This document shows, one piece after another, positions 1 to 10,811 of a DNA stretch of 64,000 bases. Positions within the stretch are counted from its first letter, which is position 1. Every line of letters starts with the position of its first letter. The DNA comes from Myxococcota bacterium (GTDB lineage Bacteria > Myxococcota_A > Polyangia > Polyangiales > Polyangiaceae): NCBI GenBank assembly GCA_963169915.1, contig CAUJEM010000166.1, positions 62,001-126,000 on the forward strand, in the 5' to 3' direction. The translations under genes and the position numbers were made by a program. Under the pieces are notes generated by a model that worked only from the letters and a program-made list of their open reading frames with translations, was not told where the DNA came from and searched no databases.

Positions 1-4
1 CCGC

Positions 5-286
5 TCAGTGCCAGGCCGCGGCGGTCTTGACGGGCTGACCGGTGCGGTCGTGCGACGAGACGAGCATCTGCGACTGCAGCAGGCAGCCGACGCAGCTCGG
101 GAAGCTGCTGCGATGCTCACACACGATGTACGTGGCCGTCGGAGGGGAGGCGTCGAAATCCGAGGGATCCAGGTGCCTGCCGCACGCGATGCAGTGGATG
201 TGCGTGTGCCCCTGCCCCGTGGGCGCCGCGGGGCGTGGGGCCAGGGCCTTACGTTCCTTCTTGGTGAGCCGCTTGGTTCGCTGCAT
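5..286 (-). CDS. Small zinc-ribbon-like protein of unknown function (93 aa)
   Basis: I do not recognise a named family. The 93-residue product starts with a basic stretch rich in Lys and Arg. It then carries a CxxC pair (IHCIACGRHLD, about residues 30-42) and, after a spacer, a Cys-His and CxxC group (CEHRSS, then SCVGC, residues 56-68). This spacing suits a single zinc-ribbon-type metal site. A good ribosome site (AGGAG, 7 bases before ATG) supports the start. It lies 48 bases downstream of the giant TPR gene on the same strand and may share its transcript. A nucleic-acid or protein contact role is possible but unproven. Confidence 0.7.
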   Translation of the reverse strand: MQRTKRLTKKERKALAPRPAAPTGQGHTHIHCIACGRHLDPSDFDASPPTATYIVCEHRSSFPSCVGCLLQSQMLVSSHDRTGQPVKTAAAWH

Positions 287-334
287 CGCGCAGCTCCTGT
301 ACCACAGAGCGCACCGCCCAGGGAAGCGCGTGCC

Positions 335-3300
335 TCAGCCTCCTAGCTCCGCCAGCAGACTCAGCGCTGCCTCGAACGCCGGCGCGTCGGCGAGGGCCTT
401 GTTCACCAGGAGCCGAGCCTTACGCCCATCGCCGGCGTCGCGCGCCACGATCGCGAGGCCGTAGTGCGCCTCGGCCTTGGCCGCCCGGGTCGCTCCCTCC
501 CCACCCTCCTCTGCCATGAGCTTCATCATGGAGAGCGCTCGCCAAGCGCGCTGCGCGGTCTCGAGATCCCCCAAGCTCTGAGCCAGCCGCGCCAGCTCGA
601 GCGTCAGCGCTCCTTGGCGTGGATCCATCTCCGTCGCTCGGGCGAGGGCGCTCAGCGCCGCTGGATACTCCCCGAGGGCGTATTGGATCTCGGAGAGCGT
701 CTGGAACACCACCGCCAGGCCGCGGTGCCGACGGCCGGCGTGAGCGTCGACCGCCTGCTGGAGCAGCTCCACCCCCTCCAGATGGCGCTGCGCGTACGCC
801 CGCGCGCGCGCCAGGTGCGCCACCACCTCCAGGTCGCTTGGCTCCTGCTCGTACAGCTCCTCCAGGAGCACCGTAGCGCGAGCGATGTCCCCGCCCTCAC
901 CCAGCAGGAGCTGCGCGGCACGAGCCAAGAGCGCGCGCCGCTCACTGGGCTCGGAGCAGCCTCGCGCTCGCTGGACGAGCAGCAGCGCGACCTCTTGCCA
1001 GGCCCCCGCGTGCTCGTGCGCCTCCACCAGCGCCTGCCAGAGCCGCGCGTCGCCTGGCGTCTCCGCGAGCGCCGCCCGAAGCGCCTCCACGGCGTCCAGA
1101 GGACGCTCGGCGAGCACGGCGAGCCGCGCGAGCTGCAAGCTGAGCTCGGGCTGGCCAGGCTGGGCCGCGAGCGCGCGCGCGATGGACGTGAGGGCCTCGT
1201 CCCAGGCCTGCTCATGCTCCGCGACCATCGCGCGGAGCAGCAGCAGGCTCGTGGAGCCTGGGGCTCGGCTCGACCACTGCTCGACCCGCTGGCGAGCGAG
1301 CTGGCTCTCCCCTCGCGCCAGCCAGTGCTGCACGAGCTCGCCTCCATGGCGTGCCAGCGCGTCACCCTTCGCACGATCCGTCGCCGCCTCGAGCAGCGCC
1401 TGCCGGAGGTCGTGGACGTCGGCGCCCAGGGCTGCGGCGGCGGTGAGCGCGGCGAGCGCCTCCTCGTCACGCTCCAAGCGCCCGAGCGCCTCGGCGAGGC
1501 AGAGCTGGAGCGCTGCGACCGGCCCGAGCGCGAGCAGCTCGGTGCAGCGCTCCACGACGAACTCCGGGTCGTCCACGTGCCCCAGCGCCGTGAGCAGCGG
1601 CGGCAGGAGCGCCTCGTCTCCAGGCGACGCGTGCCAGGCGAGGGACAGGAGCCGCGCGAGCCCGCGGTGGTCGTGCTGCTCGAGCAGCAGCGTGGCCAGC
1701 CGCTCCCGCAGCTCGACGTCCTCCGGCGCTCGCTGGGTGCCGAGCTCGAGGGCGAGGGCGAGCCCCGCCGCGTCGCTGGCCCGGCGCCGCAGCTCGAGCA
1801 GCCGGCGGGTGAGCGCCGAGGCGCTGGCCCCTCGCTCGTGCCGAAGCAAGGCCTCGACCGCGTCGCCATGGACCATGGGGTCGGCCGTCGCCGTGAGCCG
1901 GACCACGCCCTCGAGCGCGGTGAGCGTCGCCGGCTCCCACTCGAGCGCCGTGCGCCACGCCTCGAGCGCGGCGTCCTCGTGCCCGAGGTGCTCTTCCAGC
2001 GCGCCGAGGCGGCTGGCCAGCTCCACCACGAGCGCGCTGTCCCCGGCGTCCCGCGCTGCGTCCATGCGCCCACGGAGCAGCTCGCGCCGCGCCTCGTCGT
2101 CGCCCTCTTCGCTCAAGAGCGCCTCGAGGCGCTCGCCAGCCAGCGCGTGGGCGGGCACGTCCATCAGGATCTCTTGCAGCGCGCTCTTGCCGGCGGCTCG
2201 GTGGCTCGGCTGGCTCAGCAGCAGCTCCGCCTGCTCCCAGCGGAGCCGCACGCGCAGCTCCGGATCTTCGACGAGGGGCACCGTGCGCTCCAGGAGCGCC
2301 GTCAACTCAGGGTAGCGCTCGAGCCGTCGGAGCACGCCGACGAGCGGCTCCCACAGCTCCCGCTCCGCGGGCTCATGCTCGAGCAGCTCAGTGAACAGGC
2401 GCGCGGCCACCTCGGGCTGCTCGAGCGCGCCAAGGGCGCGCCGCGCCACGTCCAGCAGCGCCGCGCGCCGCTCCTCCTCGCTCCGAGCGCGCGCGGCCTG
2501 CTCGAGCAGCGTCACCGCCTCTAGAGGCTCCCCTCGCTCCTCGGCCCAGCGAGCGAGCAGCTCGAGCGCTCGACCTCTCGCCGTGCCGACCGTCCCCGCC
2601 TCCTCGACCACACGCCGCAGCGCGCGCTCGAGCCCCAGCTCATGGCGCAGCGTGTCCCCACGGTCGAGCAGCTCCTCGAGCGCCGCCTCATCGCCGGGCG
2701 CGTCCTCCAGCCGTCGCGCGAGCAGGCCCAACAGCGCGGGCTCATCGCCGGCGAGCCTGACGACGTGCTCGAACAGCCGCTCCGCCTCGGGGAGAGAGCG
2801 CCAAGCCTCACGGCGACGCTCGAGCAGCGCGACCGCGGCGCCCGGCTCGAGCCCCGCCTCCAAGGCCTCTCGCACCCAACCCATGCCCGCCGCAGACGAC
2901 TCCGCGACGTCGAGGCGCAGCTCTGCCAAGCGCACCAGCGCTTCGAGCTGCGCCGGGTTGGGCGCCTCCGCCCCCCACGCGCGCCGCTGCCCCTCGAGGG
3001 CCGCCGCCTCACGCTCGAGCTCACCGAGCCCGCGAAAGGCCTTGGCGAGCGCTGCCCAAGCCGCGGGGTCCTCCGGCGCTCGCTCGAGCTGCTCTGCGAC
3101 TCCGAGCGCCCGCTCGAGCAGGCTCGCTGGGAGCGCCACGACGCCGTGCTCCTCCGCGTGGAGCGCGACCAGCTCCGCCAGCGCGGCGGCCACCGCGCCC
3201 GGTGAGCGCGCCGCCTCGAGCCGCGCCTCCACGGCTCGGACGAGCAGCTCGCGCCGGCCCCGCTCCCGTAGCCGACGCTCGAGCGCCTCCGCCTCCTGCT

Positions 3301-6300
3301 CGCACTCGAGCGCCGCCTCGAAGGCGGACTCGAGGAATTCCGTCGCCCGGAGCGGATCGTCACGCCGCACCGCGATCTCACTCAAGTCGAAGAGCGCCAC
3401 CGCTCGATGCGGGCCCGCCGCGCTTGGACCGCGCAGCACGAGCAGCAGCGCCCGCAGGGCCGTCTCGGCACGCGCCAGCTGACCTCGCTCGAGGGCAGCT
3501 TGAGCGAGATCGTACGAGATCTGTGGGTGCGCCGGATCGATGCGCGTCGCCTGCTCCAGCTCACCCAGCGCTCGCTGTAGGTCACCGCGGCGCCGACCCA
3601 GGTGCGCCAAGGCGTGATGGAGGAGGGCCCGCTCCTTCGGGCGGCGCGCGCCGTAGCGCTCGATCTGCTCGACCAGCGCCCCCTCAGCGGCCTCGAGCTC
3701 TCCCACCTGCTCGAGCGCTCGCACGTAGGTCAGCCGCAGCGCCACATCCTCCGGTGACAGCTCCACGGCCTGGCGCAGCAGCGGCACCGCTGCCGGCGCG
3801 TCCTCGAGCTCCTCCAAGTGCAGGCGCGCCGCCTCCCGCAGGTGCGGGAGACGCGACGAGGCGTCACTGGCGCGCTCGGCCTCGAGGACCAGCAGCGCCG
3901 CCAGCGGTCCGTGCGCGCTCGCCTCTCGGTACATCTCCGCCAAGCGCCGACGCACCGCGCCAGTGTCCACGCCGCGGCGGACGGCGACCTCGAGCCGCTC
4001 GCGCGCCGTCTCCGGGCGTCCGAGGCTCAGCCAGCCCTCCGCGAGCTCGAGCGCGAGCGGCCCGAGCCGCTCTCTTGGAGCGCGCTCGAACAGCCACTCG
4101 AGCGACTCCAGGGCCTGCTCGATCTGGCCTCGCGCGTGGTGGAGGCGCGCCAGCGCCGTGTGCCCGGGCTCGCTCCCCAGCGCCGCTGCGAGCCCATAGC
4201 CGGCGAGGGCTCGGTCGAGCTCTCCCAGGCGCTCCTCCGCGAGGGTGGCCGCGCGCAGGTACAAGGCCATCGCCTTGGCGTCCTCGCCCACACGGTGGCG
4301 CGCCTCGGCCTGGTGCTCCCACAGCGTGACCACGTCAGCGTGCTGTCCCGCGGCCTCGAGCAGCCCCACCAGGCGCCCGACCGCCTCCCTCGCGACGGCG
4401 TCATCGAAGGGCTCGCCGAGCAGGCCCCGGAGCAAGGCGATGGCCTGCTCCGGGCGCCCCAGGCGCTCCGCGGCGAGGCTCGCGGCGCTCAAGCGCAGCG
4501 CCCGGCGCACCTCGGCGTCGAAGGGGAGCTCCGCGCCGTAGAGGCTCAGCTCCAGCAGCTCCTCGAGCTGCCCCTGCTCCCCGAGCCGCGTCTGGAGTTC
4601 CTCGAGCGCCCACGCCGTCGCGCGCGCGGCGCCCTCGCTCGAGCCTCGACTCCAAGCCTCGCTGGCGAGCCGCAGCAGCCGTCGCCCGACCTCGACCGCC
4701 TCGGGCGCGCTCAGCGTCGCTCCCCCCGCGACCTCCATGGCGCCGTCCCAATCTTCGACGGCCGCGAAGGCGTCCACCGCCTCCAGCGGCCTCCCGAGGC
4801 GGCGCCACAGGACGTCCCCAGAGCGGCGCCCCCACGCCGCCCTCAGCGTGGGGCTCGTCGCCTCACGCTGGGCGTCGGCGCACAGCGCGGCGAGCTCGAC
4901 GTAGCGCTCGGTCTGGAGGAGCAGCCGCGCGAGCGCCTCCCAGCCCTCCTCGCGGAGGCCATGCAGTCGCTGGACCTCTCGCCACGCCGCGATGGCAGCG
5001 GGCAAGGCTCCCAAGCGCTGCTCCTCGAGCCGCGCGATCTCGACGCGGTCGGCGCGCGCAGCCTCCTCCTCTCCTTGGTGCTCCGCGCGGGCCGCGAGCG
5101 CCGCAGTGAGCTGTGACCAGCGCTCGGCGCAGGTCAGCGCTCGACAGAGCCCGTCGTGCGCGACGAGATCGCTCGGCGTCTCCTCCAGCCGGCGTCGCCA
5201 CGCGCGCGCCGCACGCTCTGGATCCGACAACCCCTCGAGCGCCAGCTTCGCGGCCGAGGCGAGCGCCTCCCCGCGCGCCTCCGGCCGTTCTTCGAGCTCT
5301 GCCACCTGCTCGAGCGCCGCGCAGTGGCGCCCCTTGTCCCCGCCGACCTCGAGCAGGAGCACGAGGCGGCGCGCCGAGGCGAGCGCCAAGGCTCGATCTT
5401 GGGCCTCCGTCGCGACCCGTTCGAGCAGGCCGGAGGCGCGCTCCTGCTGGCCCAGGCCCGCCAACAGCTCCCCCGCCTCTGCCATCAGCTCCGCTTGCAG
5501 GGGGCTCCCGGCGAGACCACGCGCGAGCTCTTCGAGCAGCGCCGCCAAGCGCGGCTGCGCTTGGCGGCGCTCCGCTAGGCGCGCCAGGCGCTCGCGATGC
5601 TCGCGCCGCTCCGGGGCGAGCCGCACGAGGCGCTCGAGCGCATCCAGGGCGCCCTCCGGATCCTCCAAGCGCTCCAGGCGATAGTCCGCGATCTGCCTCA
5701 ACGCGGCGAGCCTCGGCTCGAGCTCGTCCGCGGCCTCCACGCGCACCTCGAGCAGCCGCGCGACCTCCTCGACCTGGCCGAGCTCCTCGTAGTACGCGAT
5801 GAGGCGCTCGGCGCAGAGCTCCCGCACCGTGGAGGCTCGCGCCCGCCGTGACGCGCCGTCTCCCCCCGGGGGGATCGAGTCCCTCGCCGCGGGCGCCACC
5901 ACGAGGCGCTCGAGCAGCTCCATGGTCTCCGGCAGGGCGTGCGGCGCGCTCAGCAGCTCGCGGGCGCGCTCGAACGCCGCCTGGACGTCTCCCGCCTCGA
6001 GGTGCAGCGTGGCGATGCGCAGCTGCAGCCCCTGGCGCTCGGCCTCTGGCACCGCGTCCAGCCGCCTCGACAGCAGGTCGAGCAGCGGCTGCGTGCGGCC
6101 GAGCCGCTCATAGAGCCGCTCGAGCGCCTGCTCGACGCGCGCGTCGGCTGGACAGAGCCGCTCGAGGCGCTCCAGGTAGACGAGGGCGCGCGCTGGATCG
6201 TCCGCGAAGTCCTTGGCCGCCATGGCGGCCTCGCGCAGGATGGCGACGCCTCGCTCGGTGGCCCCCTCCTGCTCGAGCACGCCGTCGTAGAGCTCGAAGA

Positions 6301-9300
6301 GCTCATCCCACCGACCAGCGCCGTTGTACGCGAGCTTCAGCCGATCGAAGGCCCACTCGGCCCGCGGCGCGAGCCGCACGATCCTCGCGAGCAGGCCGAG
6401 CACCCGCTCGGGCTCGTCCAGCCACTCTTCGTAGAACTCCACCGAGCGGCGCCCCACGATCTCGGCCACCGCAGCGTCGACCCCCGAGGCCAAGAGCCTC
6501 GCGTAGGCCTCCGCCAGGGGCGCGGGGCGCGCGAGCCGTCGCACCGCGTTCTCAGCGCTCTCCCAGAGTCGCTCGTCGAGGGGCGTCTCCTCCGCCGCCT
6601 GGAGCGCGAGCGTGAGACAGGACTCCGCGTCCCCCTCCCGGAGCTCGAGCGCACGACGGAACCAATGCGCGCGGGCAGGCGCCAGTTCGGGCTCCGGGCC
6701 GAGAGTGAGCAAGGTCGTGAGCAGCTCCAGCTCTCGCTCCGGCTCCAGCTCTGCCGCCGTGAGCTGCTCGATCAACTCGAGCGCCGGCGCGCGCCAGCGG
6801 CCCTCTCGGAGCGCCTGGCTCGCGAGCGCGAGCACCTCGGGATCTCCCGGTTGGAGTTCGAGGCGGCGCCGCAGCTCCTCGAAGGCCTCTTCCCCGCGTC
6901 CATGCTCCAAGAGCAGCCGCGCGCGCCGCAGCGTGACCTCATTCCGCTCGGACTCGGCGCCCTCCTCTTCGAGGTGCGCCAGGGCGCTCAGCGCCAAATC
7001 CACGCGCCCGAGCCCTCCCGCCAGGCGCGCGAGCTCGAGCCATACCTCCACGCTCGGCTCCTCGGCCGCGAGCCGCTCGAACACCTCGAGCGCCAGCGCG
7101 GGCCGAGCCGCCTCCTGCTCCTCCCAGCGTGCCCAGCGCTGGAGCATCTCGGCGCGTGTCTCCGGTCGCCGCGCCATTCCCTCGAACCACCACCGCCGCT
7201 GCTCGAGCGCGGTAGGGTGTCGCTCGAGGAGCTGCCCGAGCTCCGCGAGGACCTCTTCGGCGTCCTCCGCTGACGAGCCCAACAGCCGTTGGTATGCCAG
7301 AAAGGCCTCCTCCGGTCCCGTGGGCAGCACGGCGAGGCGACGCGCCGTCGCTCGGGCGAGCCGGCGCCCTTGCCGCTCGTCGAGCAGGTCAGCGTCCAGC
7401 AGCCAGCGCGCGAGCTCGAGCCAACCTGAGGCCTGCTCACCCTCGGCCGCGCCCGAGCCGTCCAGCTCCACCAGCACCCTCGCGGCCCGCGACGCGTCGG
7501 CCTGCATCAAGCGCTCGAAGCGCGCACGAGCCTCGGGCGCGGGCACGTGTGGCCAGCCGAGGAGGAACAGCCGCTCGGCGGCCTCGGCGTCCCCCGGCAT
7601 GAGCCGCAGCAGCTCGCGCAGCGCCAGCGCGAGCTGCTCCTCATGGCCGGGCTCGCACCGCTCGATGAGCTCACGCCAGGCACGCTCTGCCTCGGCAGGC
7701 TCCTCCGGTGGGCGCCCGAGCGACCGCGCCAAGCGCAGCCAGGTCTCACGCTGCCGCTCGACGGGTAGACGCAGCTCGAGCAGCGCCCGCAGGGCCCGCC
7801 GCTGGGGCAGCTCCGCACCCTCGGTGGCGGCCAGCGCTACCATCGCCTCGAGCGCGGCTTCATCGCTCTGGCCGGCCACCAGCAGCGCTTCATAGTGGTG
7901 CAGCGCGGCCTCGGGTCGCTGCCGGCTGGCTTCGACCTCGGCGAGCTGGCGGCGCGCTCGGCCGCGCCGCTCGCCGTCGGCGAGCTCGAGCACCTGCTCG
8001 AGCTGCTCCACCGCGGCGTCGGTGGAGCCCACGGCGAGGTGCAGCTCCGTGAGCGCGTCGCGCGCCGTCCAGTCCTTCGGATCGAGCGCGAGGGCTCGCT
8101 CCCAGGTGAGCCGCGCGTCCTCCAGCTCCCCCAGCTCGCGCTGGCGCAGCGTCGCCAGCGCGTGGAGCAGCTCCCGCTGGCGGCGCGGCGATGGAGCGCG
8201 CGATAGCGCCTGCGCGTAGAGCACCTCGCGTTCGCGCGGCGTGCCCTGGAGCGCCAGCAGCTCCTCGATGCGGCTCAACAGCCGCTCGGAGTCCGGCTCG
8301 AGGCTGAGCGCCCGCCGGAGCAGCTCGACCGCCGCGGCGGGCTCGCCCGCCGCCGCCGAGGCCTCCGCAGCGGCCTCGGCCACCGCCCCCCACGCAGCGC
8401 TCTCGATGGCCCTACCCTCGAGCACCCGCGCCAGCGCGCGCGCGCGCTCGGCCGCCGCGAGGGGCGCGGTCAGCTCCTCGAACGACGCGAGCTGCTCCAG
8501 CAGCCGGCCAGGCAGGTGCTCTGCCACGAGCATCAAGGCCGCGCTGGCGAAGGCGAGTAGCTGCCGCAGCTCACCCGCGCCAGCGGCCAGCTCAGCGCCC
8601 TCCTGGAGCGCCGCGAGCCGGGCCGTCGGCTCCACCCGGAGCTGCCCGAACACCTCGAGCACGCCCAGGAGTGAGGCGACCGACCCCTCGCGGCGATGGA
8701 GCGGCTCGAGCAGCTCGGCGGCACCCAACCGTCGATCTCCCTCGACCAGGAGCTGCGCCGCCACCGCCCGCGCCTGCGCCTCGGAGGGCTCCATCTCGAG
8801 CGCGCGGCGCACGCTGCTCAGCGCCGCGCTTGCGTCCTGCAAGCGAGCCCACTGGAGCTGGGCCACGCGCGCCAGCAGCGGCGCCCGGTGGGCGGGCGCC
8901 GTCGCCTCGCTCTGCGCCAGCAGCGCTCGGACGAGCTCCTCCCAGCGCCGCTCCGCCTCCAAGAGCGGCACGAGGCGCTCGAGCAGCGTAGGGGTCGCGC
9001 CGTGGAGCGCCCAGAGCTCCTGCCACGCGGCGATGGCGCGCGGTCGGTCCGCCAAGCGCTCGCTCGCCAGGACCGCGGCCTGCTCGCGGAGCTGGCGCGC
9101 TTCCCCTGGATCGTTCGCGCGCTGCGCCTGGCGCTGGAGCACCTCTATCCACGGGCCGATCTCGCCCTGCTGCTCGTGGAGCGCGGCGAGCCGGCGCAGC
9201 GCCTCATCGGCCCAAGGAGACTCGACCAGCGCCGACCAGGCCGTGACCGCCCGCGCCGCGTCGCCTGCCTCGTCACTCCAGCGCGCGAGTCGGCGCGCGG

Positions 9301-10723
9301 CGGAGTGGCGCTGGGCTGGCTCGGGCTGAAGGCGCACCACCTGCTCGAGCGCCTCGCCGAGCCGCCCCGTGTCCCCCGCGACCGAGTGCAGCTCCACGAG
9401 CTGCTCGGCGACGCGCAGCACGATCTCCGCGTCCCCTCCGCGATCGAGCACCTGCTGGAGCGCGCGCTGCGCCTGGCGTGAGTCCCCGGCGCTGAGGTGG
9501 CAGCGACCCAGCTCCGCCCCAAGCTTGGTCTTGAGCGCCGGGTCGCTGACGCCGGCGATGATGCGCGTCAGCAGCCGCGCGGCCTCCGCCGCGTGCCCAC
9601 CGGCGCAGCTGAGCTCGACGTAGCGCCGCCGGGCCTCCTCGTCCGCCGGATCTCCGCTCACGACCGGGCCCAGCAGCTCGAGCGCCCCCTCCGGATCGTC
9701 GAGCGCGTCTTGCCGCAAGAACGCCAGGCGGCGCTGGACGACGGAGCGCCGCGCGCCGCGCACCTGTCGCAGCTCGAGGTTGAGCATCGCGACCGCGTTG
9801 CCGACCCGCCCGAGCTTCTCATAGGCCTCGGACAGCGCCGCCGCGGCGCGCAGCGCCATGGGCCTGTGCTCCAGCAGGCGCTCCGCGGCATGGAGCGCGT
9901 CCTCGTCGCTCGGCGCGGCGCTCAGCACCGCCTCGACGTGGGGCATGGCGCGCTGGGGCTCCGCCAGCTCTCGAGCGTAGAGCTGGACGAGGCGCTGATG
10001 GAGCGCCAAGGCGTCCGCGGGCTCCTGCGTCAGGGCTCGCTCGAGCGCTCGACCCAGCTCACGCAGCTTGCCGCTCCGAGTGAGCCGCTGCTCGAGCGCC
10101 CGCAGCACCCCCGCGTGCGCTGGCGCGAGCTCCGCGAGCTTCAAGAGGATGGGCACCGCCGCGGCGTCGTCCTGCAAGAGCAGGAGCTGGGCCAGCGCGC
10201 GCTCGAGCGCGCGCTGGCGCTCGCTACCCTCGAGGAGCGACGCGAGCTCGAGCTCCAAGCGCGCTCGGGAGGCGACGTCGCCGCGCTCGTCGTAGAGGGC
10301 CGCGAGCCGCGCCAGCGTAGCCGGGTGCGTCGGCGCGGCTGCCCGGGCGCGCTCCGCATGCGCTAGCGCGGCGTCCAGATCCCCGAGCGCGACGCAGCAG
10401 CGCGAGGCCTCGAGCCCCAGCTCGGCCTGTCGCTCTGCCGCCAGCGCCTTGAGCCGCCGATCGTGCTGGAGCTCGTCGAACGCCGCCTTCAGCCGCGGGA
10501 GCTGCCCATCACGGAGCGCCGCGGCGTGGAGGAGCTCGAACAGCTCTGGCTGCGGCAGGCCCTTGTTGAGGGCGATGAGCAAGCTTCCGAGCGCCGCCTT
10601 GGGCTCCCATCCTGGCGTCGCCAGGAGCGCCGGGAGCTCCTCCAGGCGCGGCGGTTGGAGGCTCGAGCGGCTTGGCTTGGGAGGAGGAGTGGTCGCCATG
10701 GCACGAGGGGCGTCGCCCGCCAC
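335..10723 (-). CDS. Giant tetratricopeptide-repeat protein (3462 aa)
   Basis: This uninterrupted 10.4-kb reading frame encodes about 3460 residues made almost wholly of degenerate TPR-type helical hairpins of roughly 34-36 residues, dominated by Ala, Leu, Glu and Arg. Typical repeat pieces such as ALERALALDPKDWTA and LRQAVELSPEDVAL recur along the whole length. A Pro/Gly/Ser/Arg-rich break near residues 1605-1640 may split the solenoid into two halves. There is no signal peptide or membrane segment, so a cytoplasmic scaffold is the simplest reading. Very large TPR proteins of this type are known in Myxococcota, but their roles are not defined. The start used is a GTG; an in-frame ATG lies eight codons further in. 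The large frames on the opposite strand are GC-bias shadows. Confidence 0.9.
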   Translation of the reverse strand: MAGDAPRAMATTPPPKPSRSSLQPPRLEELPALLATPGWEPKAALGSLLIALNKGLPQPELFELLHAAALRDGQLPRLKAAFDELQHDRRLKALAAERQAELGLEASRCCVALGDLDAALAHAERARAAAPTHPATLARLAALYDERGDVASRARLELELASLLEGSERQRALERALAQLLLLQDDAAAVPILLKLAELAPAHAGVLRALEQRLTRSGKLRELGRALERALTQEPADALALHQRLVQLYARELAEPQRAMPHVEAVLSAAPSDEDALHAAERLLEHRPMALRAAAALSEAYEKLGRVGNAVAMLNLELRQVRGARRSVVQRRLAFLRQDALDDPEGALELLGPVVSGDPADEEARRRYVELSCAGGHAAEAARLLTRIIAGVSDPALKTKLGAELGRCHLSAGDSRQAQRALQQVLDRGGDAEIVLRVAEQLVELHSVAGDTGRLGEALEQVVRLQPEPAQRHSAARRLARWSDEAGDAARAVTAWSALVESPWADEALRRLAALHEQQGEIGPWIEVLQRQAQRANDPGEARQLREQAAVLASERLADRPRAIAAWQELWALHGATPTLLERLVPLLEAERRWEELVRALLAQSEATAPAHRAPLLARVAQLQWARLQDASAALSSVRRALEMEPSEAQARAVAAQLLVEGDRRLGAAELLEPLHRREGSVASLLGVLEVFGQLRVEPTARLAALQEGAELAAGAGELRQLLAFASAALMLVAEHLPGRLLEQLASFEELTAPLAAAERARALARVLEGRAIESAAWGAVAEAAAEASAAAGEPAAAVELLRRALSLEPDSERLLSRIEELLALQGTPREREVLYAQALSRAPSPRRQRELLHALATLRQRELGELEDARLTWERALALDPKDWTARDALTELHLAVGSTDAAVEQLEQVLELADGERRGRARRQLAEVEASRQRPEAALHHYEALLVAGQSDEAALEAMVALAATEGAELPQRRALRALLELRLPVERQRETWLRLARSLGRPPEEPAEAERAWRELIERCEPGHEEQLALALRELLRLMPGDAEAAERLFLLGWPHVPAPEARARFERLMQADASRAARVLVELDGSGAAEGEQASGWLELARWLLDADLLDERQGRRLARATARRLAVLPTGPEEAFLAYQRLLGSSAEDAEEVLAELGQLLERHPTALEQRRWWFEGMARRPETRAEMLQRWARWEEQEAARPALALEVFERLAAEEPSVEVWLELARLAGGLGRVDLALSALAHLEEEGAESERNEVTLRRARLLLEHGRGEEAFEELRRRLELQPGDPEVLALASQALREGRWRAPALELIEQLTAAELEPERELELLTTLLTLGPEPELAPARAHWFRRALELREGDAESCLTLALQAAEETPLDERLWESAENAVRRLARPAPLAEAYARLLASGVDAAVAEIVGRRSVEFYEEWLDEPERVLGLLARIVRLAPRAEWAFDRLKLAYNGAGRWDELFELYDGVLEQEGATERGVAILREAAMAAKDFADDPARALVYLERLERLCPADARVEQALERLYERLGRTQPLLDLLSRRLDAVPEAERQGLQLRIATLHLEAGDVQAAFERARELLSAPHALPETMELLERLVVAPAARDSIPPGGDGASRRARASTVRELCAERLIAYYEELGQVEEVARLLEVRVEAADELEPRLAALRQIADYRLERLEDPEGALDALERLVRLAPERREHRERLARLAERRQAQPRLAALLEELARGLAGSPLQAELMAEAGELLAGLGQQERASGLLERVATEAQDRALALASARRLVLLLEVGGDKGRHCAALEQVAELEERPEARGEALASAAKLALEGLSDPERAARAWRRRLEETPSDLVAHDGLCRALTCAERWSQLTAALAARAEHQGEEEAARADRVEIARLEEQRLGALPAAIAAWREVQRLHGLREEGWEALARLLLQTERYVELAALCADAQREATSPTLRAAWGRRSGDVLWRRLGRPLEAVDAFAAVEDWDGAMEVAGGATLSAPEAVEVGRRLLRLASEAWSRGSSEGAARATAWALEELQTRLGEQGQLEELLELSLYGAELPFDAEVRRALRLSAASLAAERLGRPEQAIALLRGLLGEPFDDAVAREAVGRLVGLLEAAGQHADVVTLWEHQAEARHRVGEDAKAMALYLRAATLAEERLGELDRALAGYGLAAALGSEPGHTALARLHHARGQIEQALESLEWLFERAPRERLGPLALELAEGWLSLGRPETARERLEVAVRRGVDTGAVRRRLAEMYREASAHGPLAALLVLEAERASDASSRLPHLREAARLHLEELEDAPAAVPLLRQAVELSPEDVALRLTYVRALEQVGELEAAEGALVEQIERYGARRPKERALLHHALAHLGRRRGDLQRALGELEQATRIDPAHPQISYDLAQAALERGQLARAETALRALLLVLRGPSAAGPHRAVALFDLSEIAVRRDDPLRATEFLESAFEAALECEQEAEALERRLRERGRRELLVRAVEARLEAARSPGAVAAALAELVALHAEEHGVVALPASLLERALGVAEQLERAPEDPAAWAALAKAFRGLGELEREAAALEGQRRAWGAEAPNPAQLEALVRLAELRLDVAESSAAGMGWVREALEAGLEPGAAVALLERRREAWRSLPEAERLFEHVVRLAGDEPALLGLLARRLEDAPGDEAALEELLDRGDTLRHELGLERALRRVVEEAGTVGTARGRALELLARWAEERGEPLEAVTLLEQAARARSEEERRAALLDVARRALGALEQPEVAARLFTELLEHEPAERELWEPLVGVLRRLERYPELTALLERTVPLVEDPELRVRLRWEQAELLLSQPSHRAAGKSALQEILMDVPAHALAGERLEALLSEEGDDEARRELLRGRMDAARDAGDSALVVELASRLGALEEHLGHEDAALEAWRTALEWEPATLTALEGVVRLTATADPMVHGDAVEALLRHERGASASALTRRLLELRRRASDAAGLALALELGTQRAPEDVELRERLATLLLEQHDHRGLARLLSLAWHASPGDEALLPPLLTALGHVDDPEFVVERCTELLALGPVAALQLCLAEALGRLERDEEALAALTAAAALGADVHDLRQALLEAATDRAKGDALARHGGELVQHWLARGESQLARQRVEQWSSRAPGSTSLLLLRAMVAEHEQAWDEALTSIARALAAQPGQPELSLQLARLAVLAERPLDAVEALRAALAETPGDARLWQALVEAHEHAGAWQEVALLLVQRARGCSEPSERRALLARAAQLLLGEGGDIARATVLLEELYEQEPSDLEVVAHLARARAYAQRHLEGVELLQQAVDAHAGRRHRGLAVVFQTLSEIQYALGEYPAALSALARATEMDPRQGALTLELARLAQSLGDLETAQRAWRALSMMKLMAEEGGEGATRAAKAEAHYGLAIVARDAGDGRKARLLVNKALADAPAFEAALSLLAELGG

Positions 10724-10811
10724 GGTGCCGGCGACCGCCCCAAGCTACCAAATACCTACCCCGGATGGGGGAGCATCTCCGCGGGCCGTGGCCCCTGCTC
10801 CCGCCGTGCGC

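Noticed and set aside
464-2524. 686-codon open frame opposite the giant TPR gene
   Set aside because: It is Arg/Gln/Glu-rich with no domain and lies wholly antisense to a clear TPR coding frame; GC-rich third positions create such shadows.
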